The notes beneath the pieces are model-generated. The model worked only from the letters and a program-made list of their open reading frames with translations. It ran no database searches and had not been told where the DNA came from. A program made the translations under genes and the position numbers. Positions 18,001 through 26,088 of a stretch of 64,000 nucleotides of DNA are shown one piece after another. Source of the stretch: JABCYV01 sp963696025 (GTDB lineage: Bacteria > Acidobacteriota > Terriglobia > Terriglobales > Acidobacteriaceae); contig CAVOII010000019.1 of assembly GCA_963696025.1 (NCBI GenBank), forward strand, positions 100,483 through 164,482. The letters run 5' to 3'. Position 1 is the stretch's first letter; each line of letters opens with the position of its first letter.

Positions 18001-18709
18001 AATCCGCGCCCAGGTTGTTGTATTGGACTTTGAATTCACCAACGGAGTCCTGCGTCGGAATGATGATCGGCAGGTTGATGTAGCCAATGTTCAGCGGCTG
18101 GCCGTCCAGGTACTCTGCGCTCTGATTCGCGAACGAACCACCAACCTGATAATTTCCCCAGCTGAAGGGGTTCTGGCCCACCGGTGTGCCGCCCGACCCG
18201 CCCTGGGCAACGGCCGCGGGAGAGATGGTAATCAGGTTGAAAATATTGCGTCCATTCAATGGCAGCTCGTTGGCCTTGCGCTGCTCCACCACTTGCCCGA
18301 GCGATGATGTCTCGGATTGCAGTAAGGGCACGTCTGACGTCACCTCGACGGTCTCAGTGACTTCGCCAACTGCCATCGCAATGTTGACGTGAGAGTCCTG
18401 TTGCACCTGCACTACAACATTCTCACGTGTTGAGTGTTTGAAGCCGGCCTTCTCGATGTCCAGCCGATATTGCCCCGGAATCACATTTACAAACTGGTAC
18501 AACCCTTCATCTCCGGTCGTTTGAGTGCGCTTTTCTTGCGTGCCGGTGTTGGTCAAGGTGACTTGGGCGCCCGCGATCGCCGCTCCGGAGGAATCCGTCA
18601 CGGCACCATCAACCGTGCCGTAGGTGGACTGTGCCTGCAGGGAAGCACACACAAACATGGCGACTGTTGTCAGTGAGAGAACGGAGATCCAGAATCTACG
18701 AGAGAGCAT
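15044..18709 (-). CDS. Oar-like TonB-dependent receptor with carboxypeptidase-regulatory domain
   Basis: 1221 residues starting at ATG 18709 (AAGGCGGT eight bases upstream); an earlier Met at 18748 would put extra residues before the signal peptide, which is clear at 1-28 ('VLSLTTVAMFVCASLQAQS'). Residues about 30-110 form a carboxypeptidase-regulatory-like domain ('GLYQFVNVIPGQYRLDIEKA'). A plug domain follows ('NELPLNGRNIFNLITISPAA'), then a large outer-membrane beta-barrel ending in phenylalanine ('RLIQFALKLVF'). Receptors of this type are abundant in Acidobacteriota and import oligosaccharides or siderophores. The divergent LacI gene and neighbouring glycosidases point to a glycan substrate. 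Ends in a strong terminator. Confidence 0.9.
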   Translation of the reverse strand: MLSRRFWISVLSLTTVAMFVCASLQAQSTYGTVDGAVTDSSGAAIAGAQVTLTNTGTQEKRTQTTGDEGLYQFVNVIPGQYRLDIEKAGFKHSTRENVVVQVQQDSHVNIAMAVGEVTETVEVTSDVPLLQSETSSLGQVVEQRKANELPLNGRNIFNLITISPAAVAQGGSGGTPVGQNPFSWGNYQVGGSFANQSAEYLDGQPLNIGYINLPIIIPTQDSVGEFKVQYNNLGADWGKFAGGVVNLSTKSGTNSFHGEAHEFLRAKVLNSNDYFLKRSELENGKPNEPPPYTQNQYGVSGGGPIIKDKTFVFASWEQYRQRTGSVLTTTVPETAFRQGDFSSLLAQGIQLYDPYTVTAAGTRTAYKNNQIPTAEFSKAATVMWDKYFTPAPPTGSGSVNNFTSATSSGGNTNEFVVRGDQNISSTTRLFGRFAYFGLLDLPTNPFGTGLCFDRCAENYHSKLLAIDLNHTFSSNTVFDINIAGSRFVYARAPILSGYDLTNLGWPASYNVAPAVMRTPPTPAFPFPNDVGKSQGNSAIGDHNTQYNITPALTFIRGKHTFQVGGQYELGLDNYFQTNIASGAFAFDGSWTASAGGPGASSATGGFPFADFLLGLSKNQGSFVNQTEGVAQVPAQTAGRQTYRAFYGNDNWRVTTKLTLNLGLRYELQGGWNDRYNRLTFFDPTVANRTVTGCGGTVGSVCLGDALLVGTPPNSSRNNLPLDKKQFSPRLGFAYSWNPKTVIRGGFGVFWIPNYVSFGLNPDNDVVNLATTPFTATLDGGKTPVSTLDASLCTLTPGTSFASFKCAQAGPFTAGGILPPPGRTGNTSAFVAASGSPTLSPYLDPKLGYVEQYNLDIQRELPGGFFVDVAYAGSHGVHLPQYSTHLDQIPDPFVAQAAAQAAAGQPVSIAQTIKNPMAGTSANATIGAPTIVAGQLARPFPQYTDVNLAGFGCCGSTYNSLQVSGTKRFQGGGTLLVAYTNAKLLSNTDTLTSWLENGSTGGVGQVQDWNNLNGEKSLSSQDVSQRLVISYVLDLPFGRGKRFLGDVSGVTSKVVSGWGIDGVTTFQRGFPLKIAWGGSATPLENLNLGVSNVRPNVLGGCDKSTQGSGPSGRLNQWFNVSCFAAPPAYGFGTEQRVDSSLRAAGINNFDFAAFKRTAITERVGLEFRTEFFNLFNHPHFGFPGTNFNPVAGNNSANGFGQVVSTNPDSNPRLIQFALKLVF

Positions 18710-18867
18710 ATGCACCGCCTTCAAACTCAGAGATTTAGTGCGAAGCAATTCAATTCTGAGAGCCCCACGACTCTGGCACGAAAAAGCGACACTCCCTCAT
18801 CGTGACTGCAAACGAGCGGAGCTCGCACGCCGTACCGCAGAGACCCCGTAAGCAGTAGCATTTTTTC

Positions 18868-18886
18868 AAATCGAGCAAAACGATTT
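18868..18886. promoter_or_regulatory. Candidate LacI-type operator 1
   Basis: Inverted repeat AAATCG-N7-CGATTT in the 407-base region between the divergent receptor and LacI genes. It has the same 6-7-6 geometry as a second site 57 bases further on. Size and position fit a LacI-family operator, but no footprint or conservation is available. Confidence 0.4.
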
Positions 18887-18942
18887 TTCGACTATCCCAC
18901 GTTGGGCACGCAGCTTGCGCCAACGCAGTGTGCTTTGTCAAG

Positions 18943-18961
18943 AGAAAAATATCGATTTTCT
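18943..18961. promoter_or_regulatory. Candidate LacI-type operator 2
   Basis: Inverted repeat AGAAAA-N7-TTTTCT in an AT-rich patch between the TonB receptor and LacI genes. The two sites share arm and spacer length but not sequence, so at most one may be the true operator. The rest of this intergenic region (18710-19116) shows no gene. Confidence 0.4.
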
Positions 18962-19116
18962 ACACAATTATTGACGTTTATGGCGGCAGTCATGTTCTAA
19001 TGGCGTCCGCTGCGTTGGAGTGCCGCTCTTCGGGGATGTGTCCTGTTAATGGACCTCTCTGACGAGCACTGCCTTCTCAAGGATCTAAATCGGCACAGCG
19101 CTCAGGGAACGGTTGA

Positions 19117-20181
19117 ATGAAATCTGGCAAGGGAGACGGCGCGCCGAGAAAACATCATCGGGTCACTTTGAAAGTTGTCGCGGAGCACGTTGGGCTCACT
19201 CCCGGAACCGTCTCTGCTGTGCTCAACAAATCACCGGCTTCTTCGTCCGTCCCTCAACACACCAAGAATCGTATTCTGGCCGCGGCACGCGAACTCAACT
19301 ATCGACCGAACTTTTTCGCTCGTTCACTGCGGGTGAAGCGCACATTCACGGTCGGAGTGATTGCGCAAATCAGGGACGCCTACGGCTCGATGGTTATCAG
19401 CGGTATCGAAGAACATCTCCGGCAGCATGGGTTCTTTTTCCTGATCGCTGATCATGGCCATGACGAACAGGTTCTGGAAACTTATTCCCATCTGCTTGTG
19501 GAAAGAGGCGTCGAGGGCTTTATCACCGTCGACGCTCCCATCACACGGCCGCTGCCGCTGACCACGGTTGCGATTGCCGGACATCGGCGGGTGAAAGGCG
19601 TGACCAACATTGTGCTGGATCACCGCCGGGCGGCTTGGGTGGCCCTGAAACACCTGATCGAGCTTGGCCACACAGAGATTGCAGTGATGAGGGGACCTGC
19701 GGACAGTTCCGATTCCGCGGACCGCTGGCAGGCGGTTCGCGATGTCTTCATGGATCTAGGTATTCGATGCCAGCCCGATCTGGAGGTCCAGCTCGAAGGC
19801 GACTGTAGCACACCCGGACTGGGGTATCCATTTACCAAGCAATTGCTCAGCCGGCGCCGTCCATTCACCGCTTTATTTGCGTACAATGATAATTCAGCCA
19901 TAGGGGCTATCAGCGCGATCCACGAGTTCGGCCTGCGCGTCCCAGACGATATTTCGGTGGTTGGCTTCGACGACATCCAGGCGGCGGCGTACAGCAACCC
20001 AAGTCTGACGACTGTGCGTCAGCCATTGCTGAAAATGGGTGAGATCGCCGCGCGCACTTTACTTGATCATATTGAGAAGCCTGGGCAGGCCTGCTCGGAA
20101 ATACTCATCGAGCCGGAGTTTGTCGTCCGTAGGTCGACAGCTAGAGCTAAATCGCATTTGCCAGGTATGGGCCGGAACTGA
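19117..20181 (+). CDS. LacI family transcriptional regulator
   Basis: 354 residues: an N-terminal LacI helix-turn-helix at about 16-40 ('VTLKVVAEHVGLTPGTVSAV') with the hinge helix 'NYRPNFFARSLRVKRT', followed by a periplasmic-binding-protein-like sensor domain ('TVGVIAQIRDAYGSMVISGI', 'VGFDDIQAAAYSNPSLTTVR'). It is divergent from the TonB receptor and only 12 bases ahead of the CRTAC1 gene. By family it would release DNA when a sugar binds. It probably controls the receptor gene and perhaps the sugar operon at 23.8-31.1 kb. Confidence 0.9.
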   Translation: MKSGKGDGAPRKHHRVTLKVVAEHVGLTPGTVSAVLNKSPASSSVPQHTKNRILAAARELNYRPNFFARSLRVKRTFTVGVIAQIRDAYGSMVISGIEEHLRQHGFFFLIADHGHDEQVLETYSHLLVERGVEGFITVDAPITRPLPLTTVAIAGHRRVKGVTNIVLDHRRAAWVALKHLIELGHTEIAVMRGPADSSDSADRWQAVRDVFMDLGIRCQPDLEVQLEGDCSTPGLGYPFTKQLLSRRRPFTALFAYNDNSAIGAISAIHEFGLRVPDDISVVGFDDIQAAAYSNPSLTTVRQPLLKMGEIAARTLLDHIEKPGQACSEILIEPEFVVRRSTARAKSHLPGMGRN

Positions 20182-20193
20182 AGGAACCCGAAG

Positions 20194-21837
20194 TTGTCGA
20201 ACACTCTGCTTCGCCTATTGGGTTTTGTTCTTGCTTTGACGCTGTGGGCTCCGCCCTCCAGCGCGCCTGTTTTCGAGGTCAAACCAGCGCACGGATTAGA
20301 TTTCACGCTTCAGAATTCGCCCACGCCCCAGAAATATCTCATCGAGACCATGCCTGGCGGAGTGGCCTTGCTCGACTATAACAACGATGGCTTGTTAGAC
20401 ATCTTCCTCGTAAACGGCGGACGTCTAACCACCCCGATGCAGACGCCAGAAACCTTCGACCGTCATGACCCCCGCTACTGGAACCGGCTTTATCGTCAGA
20501 ACAAAGATGGAAGTTTCACTGATGTTACGGAACAAGCTGGCCTGGCGAATGCCGGCGACGGCAATTACGGGATGGGAGTCGCCGTCGGTGACTACGACAA
20601 TGACGGCTATCCCGATCTGTACGTGACCAGCTATGGGAAGAATATTCTGTACCATAACAATGGCGATGGCACCTTCACGGACGTGACCGCGAAAGCAGGC
20701 GTAGCTGGCGGCGGCTGGTCGGTCTCCGCCGGATTTTTCGATTACGACAATGATGGAAAGCTAGATCTGTTTGTGACCCGATATATGGAATGGGACACCA
20801 AACACAGTAAAGACTGCGGCGGCAATTATCATACGTATTGTCCGCCGGAAGAATTTCCCGCCACTACAAACATCCTTTATCACAACAATGGTGATGGGAC
20901 TTTCACAGACGTAAGTCAACGCTCTGGAATTGCGGCAAAAAAAGGACGCGCTCTGGGGGTGGCGTTCGCTGATTACGACGATGACGGTTTCACCGACATA
21001 TTTGTGGCTAATGACGGAATGCAGCAGTACTTGTTTCACAACAACGGTAATGGCACTTTCACGGAAGTGGGCCTCGAGGCCGGCGCTGCGCTTTCTGAGG
21101 ACGGTCTGCGGCTGTCGGGCATGGGTGTAGTTTTTCAAGATTATGACAACGACGGTCGCCCGGACATCATCGTGACCGAGTTGCCCAGGGAGATTTACGG
21201 GGTTTACCACAACGATGGCAAGGGTTCTTTCAGTTATCGCAGCCTCGAAGCTGGTCTCGGCGTGCTCTCGAGCGGGAGCTCAGGCTGGGGCGTTGGCCTG
21301 GAGGATTTCGACAACGACGGCTGGAAGGACCTTTTCGTGGCGCAGGGCCATGTTTTGGATAACGTCGAACAGATTGATCCTTCTCTGCACTACCACGAAC
21401 TGCCGCTAGTGGCTTTGAATCACAATGGCCGGTTCGAGCGCGTCGATTCCGGCGGTACGGTTCCCGTCGCCGGGCGCGGAGCTGCGTTTGGCGACCTAAA
21501 TAACGACGGCTGGGAAGACGTCGTGATGACCTATCTCGGCGGTCATCCGCAAGTGTTCCTCAACCGAGGCGGCAAACTGCACTGGCTGGTAATTTCACTG
21601 CGCGGCGTACGTAGCAATCGTGATGGCTTCGGCGCTCGTGTGCAGGTGAACGGACAGACTCGATATGCAACCTCAGCCGGCAGTTATCTTTCGGCTAGCG
21701 ACAAACGCCTTCATTTCGGACTTGGGACTGCGGAAAGCGCGAAGGTGGAGATCGTTTGGCCGTCTGGCATCCACCAAATCTTGAATGATGTTCACACTGA
21801 CCAGTTTCTCGAAGTTCGTGAACCGGAGAAGCCGTGA
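20194..21837 (+). CDS. CRTAC1-like FG-GAP/VCBS repeat protein with ASPIC/UnbV domain
   Basis: 547 residues, TTG start at 20194 with AAGGAA upstream, signal peptide at about 1-24. At least six FG-GAP/VCBS units carry calcium-binding-like loops of the form D-Y-D-N-D-G ('LLDYNNDGLLDIFLVNGG', 'VGDYDNDGYPDLYVTSYG', 'AFADYDDDGFTDIFVAND'), which build a beta-propeller. The C-terminal ASPIC/UnbV domain follows ('SNRDGFGARVQVNG', 'GSYLSASDKRLHFGLG'). These proteins are exported; their function is unclear, with adhesion or substrate binding suggested in the family. It overlaps the following TPR gene by four bases, so the two should be made together. Confidence 0.85.
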   Translation: MSNTLLRLLGFVLALTLWAPPSSAPVFEVKPAHGLDFTLQNSPTPQKYLIETMPGGVALLDYNNDGLLDIFLVNGGRLTTPMQTPETFDRHDPRYWNRLYRQNKDGSFTDVTEQAGLANAGDGNYGMGVAVGDYDNDGYPDLYVTSYGKNILYHNNGDGTFTDVTAKAGVAGGGWSVSAGFFDYDNDGKLDLFVTRYMEWDTKHSKDCGGNYHTYCPPEEFPATTNILYHNNGDGTFTDVSQRSGIAAKKGRALGVAFADYDDDGFTDIFVANDGMQQYLFHNNGNGTFTEVGLEAGAALSEDGLRLSGMGVVFQDYDNDGRPDIIVTELPREIYGVYHNDGKGSFSYRSLEAGLGVLSSGSSGWGVGLEDFDNDGWKDLFVAQGHVLDNVEQIDPSLHYHELPLVALNHNGRFERVDSGGTVPVAGRGAAFGDLNNDGWEDVVMTYLGGHPQVFLNRGGKLHWLVISLRGVRSNRDGFGARVQVNGQTRYATSAGSYLSASDKRLHFGLGTAESAKVEIVWPSGIHQILNDVHTDQFLEVREPEKP

Positions 21838-22925
21838 TCCGCGCACTCTTACTTTTGTGGTTCGCGGGACAGGCTTCGTCTCCAGACGCCACTCAACACA
21901 TGCAAGCGGGTATCGAGGCCGAGAAACAGCGACAATTTGCTGTTGCCATCACGGAGTTTCGGAGGGTAACGGAGATCGATCCGGCCTTTGCGGATGGCTT
22001 CGTGAGCCTAGGCCAGGCCTACATGGAAAACCGCGACTACGGAGCTGCCATCGCGCCACTCAAACACTCATTGGAGCTGAGTCCAGATCTGGTGCCGGCT
22101 CATCGGTTGGTGGGTTACTCGCTGCTCACCCAAGGGTACGCAGCCGAAGCGATTCCACACTTAGAACGCGCACAGGACAAGACTGCTCTCGGGATTGCTC
22201 AGATCCAGACCGGACAATTGCCGGAGGCAGTCGCAAATCTGCAAGCCGCAATCGTCGAGCGCCCGAACGATCCCGATCTCCTCTACTACTTGAGCCGCGC
22301 CAGCGGATTGCTGGCCAAACAATCGGTTGACACCCTGCTGGCGGCTTACCCCGACTCTGCCCGGGCCCACCAAGCCATGGCAGAAAACTACTTCGTGCTG
22401 CGACGGATGCCTGAAGCCGAAAAGGAATATAGCGAGGCGTTGCGTCTGCGACCGGAGATTCCCGAAGTTCACCTGGAACTGGGTGAAGTGTACGCTGGCG
22501 CGTTCCGGTGGGCAAAGGCGGAAGAAGAGTTTCGCGCGCAAATCAAGCTGCAGCCAGGAAACGCCGAGGCTGCCTACCGTTTGGGGGCAGCATTGTTGGA
22601 GCAAGGCAAAGCGCACGAGGCGCGAGCGGAGCTTTTGCGCGCGGACCGGTTGATGCCGGATATGCCAGAGACCCTCTATTCATTAGGGAAGGCGTCTTCG
22701 CTCGAAGGTGACGCGGCCGCTGCTGAGAAAGCGTGGACTAAACTCCTTTCCATTGAGAAAGAAAGTTCGCTTGCGGCGCAGGCGCACTTCGGGCTGGCAA
22801 ACCTCTATCGTAAACAAGGAAAGACATCAGAGGCGCAACGCGAAATGCAGGAGTTCCAAAGACTGCAGAACAATTCCAGTCAGGCGCAAGTCCCCGGGAA
22901 ACAGGAATCGCCGCATCAGCCATAA
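21834..22925 (+). CDS. Secreted or periplasmic TPR-repeat protein
   Basis: 363 residues from GTG 21834, overlapping the CRTAC1 stop (GTGA). A short hydrophobic N-terminus ('MIRALLLLWFAGQASSPDA') suggests export. The rest is eight or nine TPR helical pairs with the usual W/L-G-Y-A-F pattern, for example 'FAVAITEFRRVTEIDPAFAD' and 'AEKEYSEALRLRPEIPEVHL'. CRTAC1 and TPR proteins are frequent genomic partners in Acidobacteriota. A scaffold role for the propeller protein is likely but not shown. Tail is Gln/Ser-rich and probably disordered. Confidence 0.8.
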   Translation: MIRALLLLWFAGQASSPDATQHMQAGIEAEKQRQFAVAITEFRRVTEIDPAFADGFVSLGQAYMENRDYGAAIAPLKHSLELSPDLVPAHRLVGYSLLTQGYAAEAIPHLERAQDKTALGIAQIQTGQLPEAVANLQAAIVERPNDPDLLYYLSRASGLLAKQSVDTLLAAYPDSARAHQAMAENYFVLRRMPEAEKEYSEALRLRPEIPEVHLELGEVYAGAFRWAKAEEEFRAQIKLQPGNAEAAYRLGAALLEQGKAHEARAELLRADRLMPDMPETLYSLGKASSLEGDAAAAEKAWTKLLSIEKESSLAAQAHFGLANLYRKQGKTSEAQREMQEFQRLQNNSSQAQVPGKQESPHQP

Positions 22926-22958
22926 CGCCAAAGCTAGCACCTCGGCCCGTAAACTCGC

Positions 22959-23654
22959 TTACTCGTAGGCGGCAGAGGGTAATTCGCGCCCGCCTGGCAA
23001 TATCGGAAAGCCCATCCCCTGGAGGTCATTCCGGAGTTGCTCCACGGATTGGAACTGAATCGCTTTCATCCCCAAACTGCGGGCAGCTCGGATGTTAGCC
23101 TCGCGATCGTCCACGAACAAGGTCTCGGAGGGTTTTACACCTAAGCCCCGAAGAGTGTGCTCATAGATGGCCAGGTCCGGCTTGACAAGCCGCACGTGAG
23201 CCGAGAAGGTCTTGAAATTAAATTTCTCCATCCATTCAAAATTTCCCTGCAGGTGAGCCGCCAGGTCCGCGGGCATATTCGACAAGAGTCCGATCTTTAT
23301 TCCGGCGGCGCTAACATCCAACAACCATTCCACCATCGTTGGATTTGCCTTGCTCCACATCTCGATCTCCCACTTGCAGAGCCTCTGGATTTGTTCCGGT
23401 CCAAGCTTTGTCTGTGACTCGGCGGCGAACTTCGACCAGTACTCCTCCGGCGTGAGATCGCCGCGGTCGAGAAGCGCCCGGCTCCCCTCCCATTGAGCGC
23501 GAAAGGAATCAAGACCGATCCCAAAAATGTCCGCCATGCGCCTGAACTCCTCCGCTGGCGGTCGATAGCACAAGACTTCTCCGTAGTCGAGAATCACGGC
23601 TTTCACAGTTGGGCTTTCCTGACGACGCTTCGTTGACATGGGTTCGCTTTGCAT
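22959..23654 (-). CDS. HAD-IA family hydrolase (YihX-like phosphatase)
   Basis: 231 residues. HAD motif I is 'VILDYGEVLC', with Gly in place of the second Asp as in YihX-type sugar phosphatases (D-x-G-N/E-V). Motif II is 'IGLLSNMP', motif III the Lys in 'RLVKPDLAIYE', motif IV 'TLFVDDREANIRAA'. YihX releases glucose from alpha-glucose-1-phosphate; the exact substrate here is unknown. It is the only minus-strand gene inside the sugar region and is divergent from the PfkB operon, so it may share its control region (23655-23807). A second Met at residue 6 is an alternative start. Confidence 0.82.
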   Translation of the reverse strand: MQSEPMSTKRRQESPTVKAVILDYGEVLCYRPPAEEFRRMADIFGIGLDSFRAQWEGSRALLDRGDLTPEEYWSKFAAESQTKLGPEQIQRLCKWEIEMWSKANPTMVEWLLDVSAAGIKIGLLSNMPADLAAHLQGNFEWMEKFNFKTFSAHVRLVKPDLAIYEHTLRGLGVKPSETLFVDDREANIRAARSLGMKAIQFQSVEQLRNDLQGMGFPILPGGRELPSAAYE

Positions 23655-23807
23655 TTCTTATCATCTCCTCTGTCCTGCACTCTCGTCCAATGCTCGTCTG
23701 CCCGCTGCGAGAAGGTTTCTCGGTCACGGATTAGGCAGCGTATACTGTGCGAGCTTTTGCGGCTCGAGCTGAGATTTTATGCGGAAGGTTCTGCGAAGGG
23801 ACCGCTT

Positions 23808-24719
23808 GTGAACGTGGTCAGCATAGGCGAGGTGTTGTGGGACGTAGTCGGACAACAGGAGTACCTGGGCGGCGCCACCTTTAACTTCTCCGCTCACCTG
23901 AGCAAGTTGGGGCATAACGTTTCTTTCATCAGCGCAGTGGGCGCGGACCAACGAGGACAGAAGATTCTGGAAAACATGGCGCAACTGAATCTCTCAACTC
24001 GTTACTTGCGTATAGATGCGCAGCATGCCACCGGCAGCGTTACGGTCACACTGGACTCAACCGGGCAGCCCAGTTTCTTTCTCCATCGCCCGGCTGCCTA
24101 CGATGTTCCGCAGCTCACCGAGGCGCAATTCCAAGAGATCTTGTCGCAACCAACCGAATGGATTTATTTTGGAACGCTGCATCAAATGGGCCCTCTCGCG
24201 AAAGCACTGACCGCAACCCTGCTCGAACGCATTCCCAATGCGCGCCGTTTCTACGACATAAATCTCCGGCTAAATTCCTACACATCGTCTCTAGTGCGGG
24301 AACTCATGGGGCGAGCAACGGTGGTCAAACTGAACGACGCGGAGGTTGCCCAGATCTCTGAGATGTTTGGGCGTCCATGCGTTTCGCTGGAAGAATTCTG
24401 CCGCACCTACACAAAGACGTTTGGTTGGGAGGCGGTTTGCGTTACCCTCGGCTCAAAAGGATGTGTGCTGCTCATCGGCGACCAATACTGGGAGGCCAAG
24501 GGGTATTTGATTGATGTTGCCGACACGGTCGGAGCCGGCGATGCATTTGCAGCGGCGTTTGTTCACGGCCTGAGCTATGGATGGCCTGCGCCTCAGATCG
24601 CGGACTTTGCCAACCGGGTTGGCGCCTTGGTTGCTAGTCGCCCAGGTGCGATCCCGCCTTGGACGATCGAAGAAGCGAATGCCCTCAAGAATAAAAGCCG
24701 TCGACTGGAGACGGCATGA
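23808..24719 (+). CDS. PfkB-family carbohydrate kinase (fructokinase-like)
   Basis: 303 residues from GTG 23808 ('MNVVSIGEVLWDVVG'), with GAAGGG upstream; the open frame continues 5' into the HAD promoter region but that part does not resemble the family. The ribokinase fold shows the substrate-side 'YLGGATFNFSAHLSKLG' and the anion hole with catalytic Asp in 'ADTVGAGDAFAAAF'. It phosphorylates a hexose such as fructose using ATP. Its stop overlaps the start of the next gene (ATGA), so it leads the operon kinase, MFS, MFS, ROK, GH2. Confidence 0.85.
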   Translation: MNVVSIGEVLWDVVGQQEYLGGATFNFSAHLSKLGHNVSFISAVGADQRGQKILENMAQLNLSTRYLRIDAQHATGSVTVTLDSTGQPSFFLHRPAAYDVPQLTEAQFQEILSQPTEWIYFGTLHQMGPLAKALTATLLERIPNARRFYDINLRLNSYTSSLVRELMGRATVVKLNDAEVAQISEMFGRPCVSLEEFCRTYTKTFGWEAVCVTLGSKGCVLLIGDQYWEAKGYLIDVADTVGAGDAFAAAFVHGLSYGWPAPQIADFANRVGALVASRPGAIPPWTIEEANALKNKSRRLETA

Positions 24720-26044
24720 AAATAAATGCGTATCTAGCGAAGAGCGTGGTTGTCGCCGCTTTGGGCGGTTTGCTTTTCGGGTTCGATACTGCTGTTATCT
24801 CTGGTACTACAAGCCCTCTCACCCAGGCCTATGGTCTCTCGCCGAAACTGTTAGGGATCACGGTTGCCATCGCGGTTTGGGGGGCAGTGGTGGGAGCAAT
24901 GCTGGCAGGAATTCCAGGCGAGCGTTTCGGGCGCCGCGACAGTTTGCGCGTGCTGGCGATTTTGTATCTGCTCTCTGGCTTGGGCTGCGCGGTCGCATGG
25001 AGTTGGGGTGCTTTAGTTTTCTTCCGCTTCATCGGCGGACTCGGGATCGGCGGCTCGTCAGTGCTTGCTCCCATGTATATTGCCGAAATTGCACCAGCGA
25101 AGCTGCGCGGCCGTCTGGTGGGACTATTTCAATTCAATGTGGTGTTCGGTATTCTCGTGGCTTATCTCTCAAACTACCTGATAGGTCTGCAGCGCTTTGG
25201 AGCGACGGAATGGCGCTGGGAGTTCGGCGTGACGGCAATCCCTGCGGGGGTATTTTTTGTCATGTTGTTTACTATTCCCCGGAGTCCGCGCTGGCTGGTA
25301 AAAAAAGGGCGAGTGGATGAGGCAAGAGCAGTGCTGCGGCTGACTGGAGACGAAAACTACGAACAGGATCTGCAAGCCATCGTCGAGTCAATTGACGTGG
25401 AACAAAGCCACGCCGCCGAAAAGCTATTCTCGCGCAAATACTTATTTCCGATCTTCCTGGCTGTTAGCATCGGGATGTTCAATCAGCTCTCCGGTATTAA
25501 CGCAATCCTTTACTATTTGAACGATATCTTTGCCCGCGCCGGCTTCACCACGTTATCGGGTAGTCTTCAGGCGGTAGCCGTGGGTGCCACTAATCTGGTG
25601 TTCACCATGCTGGCGATGTCTGTGATTGACAGGATCGGACGCAAGACGCTCCTTCTGGTCGGCTCGGTGGGAACTGCGGCTTGTCTTGCTGGAGTGGCCA
25701 TAATCTTCTTCAGCGGAGAACACCAGAGTTTTCTACTTTGGCTCCTGATCGGTTACATCGCGTTCTTTGCTTTCTCACAGGGCGCCGTCATTTGGGTCTA
25801 CCTCGCTGAAGTCTTCCCCAACAGCGTGCGAGCGAAAGGGCAGAGCCTGGGTAGTTTTTCACACTGGTTCATGAACGCTCTCATCTCCGTAATATTTCCG
25901 TTGATGGCGGCTTCTTCCGGCGCCTACCCGTTTGTTTTCTTCTCGCTCATGATGATTTTGCAATTTTTCGTAGTTCTGTTCGTGTATCCAGAAACCAAAG
26001 GCTTTACCCTGGAAGAAATGCAGAGAAAATTAGGAATCGCCTAA
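24716..26044 (+). CDS. Sugar porter family MFS transporter
   Basis: 442 residues, twelve predicted membrane helices. Family signatures: 'GGLLFGFDTAVISGT' in helix 1, 'GERFGRRDSLRV' after helix 2, 'PRSPRWLVKKGRVDEA' before the central loop, 'NQLSGINAILYYLNDIF' in helix 7, 'DRIGRKTLLLVG' and the C-terminal 'YPETKGFTLEEMQRKL'. These place it with XylE/GlcP-like proton or sodium sugar symporters. The start overlaps the kinase stop. In the model of this locus it moves the monosaccharide released in the periplasm across the inner membrane. Confidence 0.9.
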   Translation: MKINAYLAKSVVVAALGGLLFGFDTAVISGTTSPLTQAYGLSPKLLGITVAIAVWGAVVGAMLAGIPGERFGRRDSLRVLAILYLLSGLGCAVAWSWGALVFFRFIGGLGIGGSSVLAPMYIAEIAPAKLRGRLVGLFQFNVVFGILVAYLSNYLIGLQRFGATEWRWEFGVTAIPAGVFFVMLFTIPRSPRWLVKKGRVDEARAVLRLTGDENYEQDLQAIVESIDVEQSHAAEKLFSRKYLFPIFLAVSIGMFNQLSGINAILYYLNDIFARAGFTTLSGSLQAVAVGATNLVFTMLAMSVIDRIGRKTLLLVGSVGTAACLAGVAIIFFSGEHQSFLLWLLIGYIAFFAFSQGAVIWVYLAEVFPNSVRAKGQSLGSFSHWFMNALISVIFPLMAASSGAYPFVFFSLMMILQFFVVLFVYPETKGFTLEEMQRKLGIA

Positions 26045-26088
26045 CCTGTACTTAGTTGCAGGAACATCACTAGAGACGATCTGATCCC

